The notes beneath the pieces are model-generated. The model made no database searches and was not told where the DNA came from. It was given only the letters and a program-made list of their open reading frames with translations. DNA of 64,000 nt, from assembly GCA_944470555.2 (NCBI GenBank), contig OX104131.1:13632515-13696514 (forward strand), read 5' to 3'. Origin of the DNA: Heterobilharzia americana. Lineage: Eukaryota > Platyhelminthes > Trematoda > Strigeidida > Schistosomatidae. The translations under genes and the position numbers were made by a program. Positions 55,561 through 64,000 of this stretch are shown one piece after another; positions within the stretch are counted from its first letter, which is position 1; each line of letters begins with the position of its first letter.

Positions 55561-56335
55561 CCGGAACAGCTTTGCTTCTTGGCCGCCCGGTCCTATCACG
55601 GAGCATACCGTTTGGCATTGCTGTTTATCAAAAGACTCAGTTCTCAAGAAGACTATCATGGCACACTGGGATGCTAGATGGGATGGTGAAATTCGATCTG
55701 CCGTCAGCACCCCTGTTGTTGGGTGAGTGGGTTTTTGTGGGAGCTCTGCACCCTCTTTTCCACTGTGACCCATTTTTCAGATGTACCGTGAGGGTGGTCG
55801 TTAAGGCTGCTTCGGGGCCAGGGACCAACGTGGTTGGTCGCATGCCCGGTCGTCGTTCGGGTCTTTTTGGACCATTCACGAGTGTGACCGTCCAGGGAAC
55901 CGTGCTGACACCCTTGTTGCTCGGACCTGGGGTGGTGGGGTAGTGTGGATGCTGGCAACACAGAAGCCACCGTGGCTCCTTTCATGACTTCCACAAGCGA
56001 GCCTGTGGAAAAGAGTGGCCTTACACGGTATTGTGGGCATATGTACGACAACCACGTGCATGGGTAGCGCACCATGAAGACATAATATTGGTCCTGTATA
56101 TTTTCATCACACTGATTGCGTACCCACTTATTGCAAGTGTTTCACTGGAAGGCAGCATCCGTTTTTGGCTACGACATGACCACATGCGTGACAGTTGTCG
56201 ATCGGACCGGAAGATTTAGTCAGACCTTCTTTTCCTCCTCTTTTGCCCCTCAGCGGTAGCCTTAACGGGCAGGCTGGGTTTTCGGCTGGCGGCACCAGAA
56301 AGACATACTCTTGGATGAACTGAAACACAAGGGTT
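55561..56335 (-). other. GC-rich stretch, possible 5'/ORF1 part of the same element
   Basis: Frames of 80-134 codons overlap on both strands because the stretch is GC-rich, so length alone means little. By position (directly upstream of the minus-strand endonuclease) it may be ORF1 or leader of that CR1-like element, but I see no Cys/His finger or other motif. Confidence 0.35.
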
Positions 56336-57490
56336 TAGGGGGATAGGAATCCGGCTTTTTGCGGGAAGAGGTAGTTGTGACCTTCCTCCTGAGCTCGACC
56401 CATGATCTGTTGTGGCGCCATTTGTCCTCTTGCCCCCGGCCTTAGTTACTGCCTAATAAGGGGAGTTAGTAGCCGAGGTGAGGCCTTACTTGATATGTTT
56501 CTGGGACCAGATTTGGCTAGAGCTCGGTTGTTGCTCGTTTCCATAGGCAACTAGGTGGATATAAATGGGCTAGACACAGATAGTTGCATCAAGTGAAACG
56601 CAGAAAAGCGTTGACGGACGAAGTAAGTTGCCAGCCCTACCTAGGATTGCCAAGTTGTGCGACACGGAAGAATTCCAAAGGCTTCCTGCAGATCCAAGAT
56701 GCATGATCGAGTGAGATAACTTGAGCTGCGGATGCAGATTCGTTTCCGCTTATTTCTTTGCACCACAATATCTAATTCTGACAGCATAAATTCATATTGT
56801 TGTGGATGATAACACTTGAATGGATATTCACTTGGATTATATGATTATGTGAAAACTTACGGATTCTCGACGCCGTCATTGTAGGTCGTTTTGGTCTCTG
56901 GGGCTATGAGCATAAGAATTTACTGCAAAATAGACGTTTATGTAGTGTAACGGGGCATCGCGTAGACGAACCAAACAATTCGACTGCTTGTAACGGAAAT
57001 TTGGAATTTCGCGCTACCTTGGTGCCATTAATGGTGAAAAAGGAAGTATGGCTGAAAACGATCCAAACTTTAACACTTTATACTCTGTAATGTTGCATTT
57101 TCTCGTTTATTTCATGACCTGTGTGATCTTCTGATGTTTTTAATCTAATTCATTGACCTCCACTCTGTACCATTTTAGATCCAGTAAAACCTTGTAGATG
57201 ATGATGCCTGTGAACTGGCTTCTCTCATGTTAAATTACCAATATGATAATAAAATATTTATTTATTATTATTGTTGTTGAGGGCAGTTAAGCTATACCTC
57301 CAGGTGACTGGAGTGAAACAATATGAGCTCGCCAAACCACAATCACTTCAGGAAGTCAATAGAAACATATTCCAAGCAAGGAAACAACAACGAAATAAAT
57401 GAAACGGAAGAGAAGGGAAACAAAGGGGATGATAATAGTTGCGATGATGATGATGAAGCGACAAATAGAAAACTGAGACCCACGGATATG
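56336..57490. other. No recognisable gene
   Basis: Mixed composition; att-rich tract near 57255-57275. No coding recognised. Confidence 0.45.
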
Positions 57491-57491
57491 G

Positions 57492-57776
57492 GTGGGAATT
57501 AGTTTCCTGCAGAACGGCGGAAAGTCAAATCACGGCAGTAATAACGGTGGACACAAAATACTAAGCTTTCTTCCCAAAGGCACAATTTGCTCAGGCCAAA
57601 TGTCCATGATGGGTGACTTCGCTGTGTTCGCATTCCACACAACAGGTGTGAACACATCGAGTAAAGTCGCGGTGTCGCCGGCTTTTCTGACCACTGAAAC
57701 CGGAAGACATAAAGTCTCCGGGGCCCAAACCGACAGCAACAAAAATAACTGGTACAATGAAAGTCCACGGTGCTAA
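57492..57776 (+). other. Unassigned 94-codon open frame
   Basis: MGISFLQNGGKSNHGSNNGG... to 57776; Gly/Ser/Asn/Thr-rich, no signal peptide, no motif. A 101-codon frame occupies the other strand, so it may be chance. Listed because nothing else explains the stretch. Confidence 0.2.
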
Positions 57777-58695
57777 TAGTACTTTTATCGAAAGCCCCGA
57801 CCAAGCTGCTTGATTTGATCTTGAAACCAATACATATAACTTACACAGGGCAATTTTCTGATACACGCTGAGGCATATTATGTCCTCCCGATCTTTGACA
57901 CCTACACATTAAAAAGGTAGCATACCGGGCTTGAGCTCGATCAACTGACATGCCACCTCTCTCCTGACCAACTATACGCAAGCGTAAAGCCTGTTGATAT
58001 TTCGTACTAAGGCCGTTGCTGTCTCCGCTAATAACCATAGAAACGTGACGTGTTCACCCCTAAAAGCTAGAAATTCGTGGGGAGCCTGGAATTCGTGGAT
58101 CACCACAGCACACAGTAGTTACTGTATTATAACCAGTAAATGGTACATTGCACTCTTCCCGGCTTGCAAATATTTCAGAGACCATAACGCAGAAGAAAAC
58201 CAGTCACGCTGTGGATCGCTTCTCGTAGAAACATATATACATGAATTCGTGCTACTGTCTCCTTTTACAATCACCAAACGAACAAAGGAGCGTATAGGAG
58301 ACTGAGGTAATCTGAAGATTATCCTCGTGACAAAAGGGCCATATCAACACGAAAGCCTTCACCGACGTCAGCAGGACCCAAATTAGGATTATATGCCACG
58401 AATTTCTAAGTCTAAGAACTTCCAGAAAAACGAGGCCATGGCACACTGAAATTTACTTACTAGCCGCAAGTATCCACTACGTTGTGTAAACGTCTAAACG
58501 CCCATTTGTCCCCGGGTTAGTCAAGGGTGTTTCCTCAAGTAAGTGGAGCCTCATATAAACGAATGATGACTACAGTGCATGATGAAGCAATGATTTACGA
58601 CACCATCATATTTGTGGCTCCCCTTAATCAAAACACCGTCTGCAACAGGAGGACAAAATATGAGTCCTGAACTTAAACTCGAACCAAGCCCTGAG
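57777..58695. other. No recognisable gene
   Basis: Frames up to 103 codons (57994-58305, plus) show no family resemblance. Confidence 0.45.
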
Positions 58696-58699
58696 AACT

Positions 58700-61134
58700 A
58701 GAAGCGAGAGATCAAAAACTACCAGTTTTCTACGCTCGCACTATCAGTATTGGATATTGGACCGTAGGGAAGGATCCTAGCCCACAGCGTCCTAAAGTTT
58801 CGAGGTGCGAATGCAAGGAGCGTCTTGGCTATGGAGATCCTGGGATGAGCATAATCCGTAAGGTTGAAACACGTGAGCACTTCAGACCTGTACATGCATA
58901 AATGGGAGAAAGGGGGTAGGTTTGTCGTCTGCTGACAAACACAGGCGAGGCATTCTAGGGGCACAGTAGTCCTCATTTGTCAACAGTGGGCTTTATGTTC
59001 CAAACCCGAAGTAAGCAGTACGGCCCATTCATGACGTATTGGGGCTTGCTGAAATCGCTATGTATACCTAAGTTTAACGACAGGCAGTGTTTCGATATCA
59101 TCTACGAAGATATTTTTCTCACGTAATATAGCAGTACAGATACTGTTCGGGCAGGCAGAAGCAAAAGTGGGCCTGGCACGCTGCCTTGCAGAGCTGCTCA
59201 AGTTATTCGAAGCGTTTTAGAATTTTGCGCATTCACATCGGCTACTTGTGACAGATTAGCAATGAATGGGTTCAATATGTGCAGTATCGAGCTTTTGAGT
59301 CCTCATGGATGAGCCCTGAAAGTGAGGTACTTGTGACCTTAAACGTTGGAGGCGTAAACAAAATTGAAGTATGCCAGCGTGGTGGCCACGCCGACATCCC
59401 TAAGCCGTGATGCATTATCGGGAAACCGAAGATGGTATGTCATACACTGATGTGCATCCACAACACCGCTCTGGAAAAGGGAGAAAGCCAGACTTAGCAC
59501 TTCAGACAAAACTTCTAAAGACGTTGAACGTTTCTAGGGTCATTTTCCTAGTTGGCCTGACGACCTAACAGGGTCCTAACCCATATTTAAGGAGCTTTTT
59601 GTTGTTACTTTCCTCCACTCCTGGGCACCTTCTGGTTGGTGCGTACACATAAAACGCCTTAAGGAGATCCGAAAGAATTCGTTCGATCCCATAGTTTGAG
59701 GAGGACAGAGAACCTAAACAGGGCCTCAAGCTACGTGAAAATTCCGAAGAAATGATGGCTTTCTGAACATCCGACGAAAAGGTGGTGTTTTTTAAATTGC
59801 TTCTTGTCCAAGAGATAACGTCGGTAAGGCCGCGGCATCATCAGAGATGATCTTCTAAACACGCTGGGATTACATTAAAGTTTGTTCTCATAATAATTCA
59901 GTCAGACCAGGCACCAACTTCTCCCAGGACGATCACGGCAACAATGGTCTAGATGCTTTTTATGTCATCCAAGACGTTTGAATTTGTGAAGCAAGTAAAT
60001 AAAGACAAACAAACAGATAGGATTGCTGGCGATTCACCTACCTTTTTATAGGATGGATATGTTAAGTTTGCAAACGTCTAGCCCTTCGTGATAAGGCCTA
60101 CAGATTGAGCCGAGCAACGGTATTCAGCAGGAGTATCAGTTTCTTCCTGTAGGATCATCTTATTATTGTTTTTTGCAGCTTTTCGTGGATGATATTGGTA
60201 TCCACGGGTTCTAAGAAGCTTTCGTTCCAAAAATATTGTCAGTTCAGCCTACAGCGTTAGCCTTTGTGAAGACGGGAATAAAGCGTTACACACTGCACTC
60301 ATGCGGTCAAAAAATTCGTCCATTAAGCTACATGAGTAAATTACTGCACCGTATTGTTGGGACGGTGTCTTAGCGAGTGAAGGGAACAGTGCCCACTATA
60401 AGCACCGGAAAAAGAAATTAGATTCATTTCGTCAGGTTTTAGAAGGGCACATGAATGTTCCAAGCTCGACAGTAGGCGATATGTCATTATATCTCCATTT
60501 ACCCTAGAAGGAGCGAATAATTGTTTTGTGGTCGCTATCTGACAACGGCAGACTAAAATGACCTCGGAACGAAAAGATATCATCGGTAAAAATTAGTTTC
60601 AGGATACTGTTACCCAGAGTAGGTTCCAAAGCACTTTGTATCCATCCGCAGAACTCCAGCGCGTCTTGCGAGCACAAATCTGCTCCCACCTGATATCAGG
60701 CACAATAAAATCCACAATCATCTGGTAGGTAAAATTTGACGTAGAAGTTTGGCGGAAGGCCTCAGTCATCCTATTTACCAGTTCGCTGTAGTGGCCCGGG
60801 AGGTGATGCACGCACCCTGGCAGAGTTGTGTGACGGGGAAGACTTAGTGATAAACATTCAGTATCGCTTATATCAGCACTTGCGTCCTCGTAAGGAGTGG
60901 TAGGAGGTAGGATTTGAGGCATATGATAAAAATGCTGCCATAGCCACTACACCCAACCCACCTGAAAAGTGAACAGCCCTTACAGTAAGGCGAGTTATCA
61001 TTCAACTCATTGGCACACTGAGATTCAGTGGTTGGTAATTTACTAGCCTGAAATATCGGTGGCATGAATTTTTCATGCTTCATTTTATTTGCCGCTGACC
61101 TGGTGTTAATAAGAAAAATATTAAGGTCAGACAA
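58700..61134 (-). pseudogene. CR1-like ORF2 remnant (endonuclease plus decayed RT), third copy
   Basis: Minus-strand order. DLNIFLINTRSAANKMKHEK (61131-61070) is the start of the endonuclease, then YCKGCSLFRWVG. 60922-60599 reads VHHLPGHYSELVNRMTEAFR and TYQMIVDFIVPDIRWEQICA (the DFNLPDI block, with N changed). 60689-60504 reads EFCGWIQSALEPTLGNSIL, LIFTDDIFS and LSDSDHKTI, the catalytic SDH box, intact. The RT then decays: around 59480-59350 LAFSLFQSGVVDAHQ, and near 59190-59100 AALQGSVPG-like and DDIETLPV sequence at the positions of the SGVPQGSVLGP and catalytic boxes. 58976-58719 is probably the thumb. Many stops. Confidence 0.75.
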
Positions 61135-61149
61135 GTAATACCGCTAATT

Positions 61150-62535
61150 GCTTACTATGTAAAAATAAATAAATGGATATTTATATCCCGCATTAAGAGT
61201 CTAACGTGAGAGAAGTCACTTTGAGGCATCAAATTGATAATGGCAAAGAAATCTCCAGTAGTTGAGCGGCCATGAGCGATACAGGTGTCGCATCAGAGTT
61301 TATCATGATATCAAAATAGACTGCAGGTCCTAAAAAGAACAAAAATATCACTTCACCGTACAAACAGATACTTCATGAGCTTCGAATGTCTCCTTTCAAC
61401 GTTCCTTTTTCAAAAAAAAGTGATGCCCAAAATCATAGAATATTCGACGCTTGCGTTACATGTTATCCAGATGGTTAACCTGCCAGTAAAGTTCTGTATA
61501 TCGTCGGATTATCGTTTATTTATACATCAGTTAACACGTTTATATCAACGTTGGCCAACAAAAACTCACTTCATCAGTTTCAGGTAACGTCAAGCGACAC
61601 CAAAGTCACATCATTCACGCAAGTATATAAGTCCTCATACTTCACACTAGTGGCAAAACATTACTCAGCAAAACAGATATAATCCATAACAATCAGCTGC
61701 TGCTTCCTGCGTTTAAAACTAATACACATCAACACCATTAGCGTAACTTGTATTAGTGGATGGAAGTAGATGTTGAAACGGTTAATGGTCCAAATGGCAG
61801 CAGTTATACATGGACTTCAGACATCGTTCATATTAGCGTAAGCAGCATCGTTCGAGAAGTGTGTCTGATGCATGGCAACTTACTCGAAAAGATCACTTGA
61901 TACAGAGTACCAGAGAACATGTAGTGTGGAACTACTGCAGGCAAGTCATATTCCGAGCAAATAGGTATATTGGTCTCTCGTTTGGTCATTTGTTCAGAAT
62001 GTTTGTCCCACTATGGCTGTTGGGAAACTTTAGACGGTTCATCGCAAGAAGAATCCTGACCAGTCGGTGAGTTAGTTGTGAAGATGCTCCAGAAACCGCG
62101 AAAGATTGGGAGCAGTTCAATAATTCGTGGAGTCAAACAGCAGGTATTATTTCCACTTAGTAGACATGTCCGGATTGAGATTCAGCATCGAAGGTAGTCA
62201 TCGAGCTGTTGCTGCAAATAAGAAAAGGAAAGAAGGAAGAGGCGAGCACATATGGAAAAGGGAATTACCTCGCAGTCCAGTTTGGAAAAGAGAGAAGTTC
62301 TTACACTTTTAGATCTATCCGAACTTCATGTACATTTTCATGTGTGTGTGCGTGAGTAACCACATGGTTTTTCTACCATAAGGCTCTTAAAACTTTCCTA
62401 CATCTGCGGTGTTTTGTAGTAGCTTTGAGGGGGAACCAGTGTACGTCGTATTCATCATAGTGGGGAGGAGAACCAGTGCTCACACCCTCGTAAGTAATCG
62501 TCAACCCATAAGTGTAGGAGGAACTCGAGGACTGT
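61150..62535. other. No recognisable gene
   Basis: Frames up to 70 codons without motifs. A short gt-rich run (tgtgtgtgtgcgtg) at 62341-62354. Confidence 0.45.
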
Positions 62536-62539
62536 AACA

Positions 62540-63255
62540 ACTCTGTTTCAAACATTTAGAGGTCCAAGTACATCCTCATTAGCCCAGGATGCATAGATGG
62601 TGGTTAATTGAGCGACAGACTTGTCTTTTATTAGTAGCCTACTATGTGAGTGGCGGAAAGGTGTTAACGAGCTTGCCGTACGGGTTTCCTCGGGGAGCCT
62701 TTTCCAAACGTGCGCGAATTTATTCAGGAGGAAATTATCTCGCGTGCTCGTCGTACAACACTCAGCTTCAACGAATACTTTGTGGTTACGCATATCGTAC
62801 ATAGACGCTATAATTAGCTTGATTTGCGGACCAGTATAGTGCAAGTGCTGATGAAGCAACTTGTAACAAATATGAGGTGCAGCTTAAGTCTCCTCTTCCA
62901 GAGTGGTTCTAACACCAACGGATCACATCTGGATGTGTAGTCTAGACTAGAGTAAGCTCCCAATGCCCTGAAGGTGGAGTAACTTTGTATTCCTTCAACT
63001 TTCAGTTTGTCGCCTCTACAAAGGCCACTGAGAATAAACGGGCAGTATTCTAAAACTGGGTGAGTGCACACTACAGAGTAGAACCCGTGACTCAGTGCTA
63101 TAGAAGCTAGGAATGATATATCTCAATAGTTTGCCTGACTTGGATCTGATATATGCTGTTTGTCCCGAGAATGTCAAGTCTCTGTAATATCTGACGCCAA
63201 GTTCTTGCACAGAAGCCAGTCTAGGTACTTGTTTTCCGCGTACCTCGAGGATCAA
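62540..63255 (-). pseudogene. CR1-like ORF2 C-terminal fragment, fourth copy
   Basis: Minus strand: 63255-63016 reads LASVQELGVRYYRDLTFSG, AYIRSKSGKLLRYIIPSFYS and RVLL, the thumb. 63071-62814 reads HPVLEYCPFILSGLCRGDKL and KVEGIQSYSTFRALG. 62859-62548 reads MRNHKVFVEAECCTTSTRD, NFLLNKFAHVWKRLPEETRT and ASSLTPFRHS, the C-terminal end of the ORF. Each part is in a different frame. Confidence 0.8.
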
Positions 63256-63389
63256 GGCCGCCTGTGGTGAGATGCAATCAGAGCGCTATCAGGTAGTGTT
63301 AGGATATCATCACCATCGAAACCAAAGATGCAGGGCTTTTGGCAGTAGCTTACAGCAGCTTAAAAGCCAGATGAGCATGGGTGTGCGAC

Positions 63390-64000
63390 ATCTGGGGACA
63401 AGGCTGGTGCCAGCAACTACAGACCCTTCAATATAATCCCAGTCCCATTGCAAATTGTGGAGAAAGCGGTAAAGGACAATGTGTCTGAATACTTGCCTGC
63501 AGAGGATTTTGTAACAAGGTCTCAGCACGCCCTTATGATCATGCCTTGCGTGTCACTTCGACGTCTTCAACCTCGATGCTGGTAGCCGTGAGGCACGCAA
63601 AAGTCTATTTACTGATATATCGAAGGCATTTGACATGGTTTCACATAATATACTATTAGAAAACTTAAACGCATTAGGTAGTAGCAACCTTTTGCTAGAC
63701 TGGCTAAAATCATTTCTCATTGATCGCACTCAAATAACAAAAATCGCTTCGGTTCTGTCTACTCTGAGAAACGTCACAAGTGTTGTGCAAGGTGTCTTTC
63801 TCGGGCCTCTTTTGTTTATTGTCTACATTAACAGTGTTCGCAACTGCTTTGCCACAGGTAACGCTTTTCTATATCCGGACTTCCTAAGAGTCATTTACTC
63901 GTGTTATAGCCATGAGCTAGGTGACCCTCTAACTGCTACTTGACATGAACTACAAACTCTTCCTTCTTGGCGTGCTGATACCCTTCTAGAGTTCACCATT
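63390..64000 (+). pseudogene. CR1-like reverse transcriptase, runs off the window end
   Basis: Plus strand, head to head with the fragment at 62540-63255. Reads NYRPFNIIPVPLQIVEKAVK (63418-63475), then LFTDISKAFDMVSHNILLEN (motif A, 63605-63665) and LDWLKSFLIDRTQITKIASV. It goes on with SVVQGVFLGPLLFIVYINSV, where live relatives have SGVPQGSVLGP. The catalytic box position (63870-63885) reads YPDF, so the enzyme is dead. It continues past 63943 (ELQTLPSWRADTLLEFT) to the edge. Confidence 0.85.

Noticed and set aside
1..64000. CRISPR arrays, bacterial operons, phage genes
   Set aside because: No spaced short direct repeats and no bacterial gene organisation; all recognisable genes are eukaryotic or retroelement genes.

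Overview
The window is AT-rich animal DNA packed with retrotransposons, and everything in it fits a blood fluke (Schistosoma or a close relative). The pointers are: two Ty3/Gypsy elements of the CsRn1 clade (primer site complementary to tRNA-Trp, Gag with a CHCC finger instead of the usual CCHC knuckle), two RTE-type non-LTR families with the reading frames typical of trematodes, CR1-like non-LTR elements whose ORF1 carries a PHD-like zinc finger, Penelope-like elements with a GIY-YIG nuclease, and a tRNA-related SINE with a decayed hammerhead ribozyme motif of the Sm-alpha type. I cannot fix the species by eye. No bacterial, viral or CRISPR features are present.

Layout. 1-0.75 kb: decayed CR1-like ORF1 (minus). 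2.5-3.1 kb: RTE reverse transcriptase piece (plus). 3.9-6.8 kb: LTR element A (minus), with an intact gag frame but a pol cut short in the reverse transcriptase. 7.9-9.5 kb: broken CR1-like RT (minus). 12.3-13.7 kb: a nearly perfect inverted repeat, two 523-bp arms around a 360-bp centre, which I cannot assign to a known element. 14.7-17.3 kb: RTE element (plus) lacking the core of its RT. 17.43-22.18 kb: LTR element B (plus), complete with two 250-bp LTRs and a 4-bp target duplication. 24.4-24.6 kb: SINE with hammerhead remnant. 26.8-27.6 kb: inverted RTE copy identical over hundreds of bases to the one at 15.6-16.3 kb. 30.3-34.0 kb: two Penelope-like pieces on opposite strands. 34.7-35.0 kb: RTE 3' end.

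37.57-38.36 kb (minus) holds the only convincing host gene, an RBMX2/Ist3-type RNA-binding spliceosomal protein with an uninterrupted coding region. From 40.9 to 47.5 kb lies a nest of fragments of a second RTE-like family on both strands, including one element split by a later insertion. 47.7-48.6 kb: two opposed Penelope-like 3' ends forming an inverted repeat. 49.0-51.95 kb: CR1-like element with ORF1 and ORF2 (plus). 52.9-56.3 kb: another CR1-like element (minus), locally GC-rich. 58.7-61.1 kb and 62.5-63.3 kb: CR1-like ORF2 pieces (minus). 63.4 kb to the window end: CR1-like RT (plus) that runs off the edge.

Nearly all element genes are broken by stops, frameshifts or deletions. The exceptions are the gag frame of element A and long parts of pol in element B. 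The parts most worth a second look are the unassigned 523-bp inverted repeat, the gag-only element A, the in-frame RT deletion in element B, the SINE/hammerhead relic, and the opposed Penelope ends. I did not find a clear new cellular system. All identities and counts were judged by reading, without alignment software.
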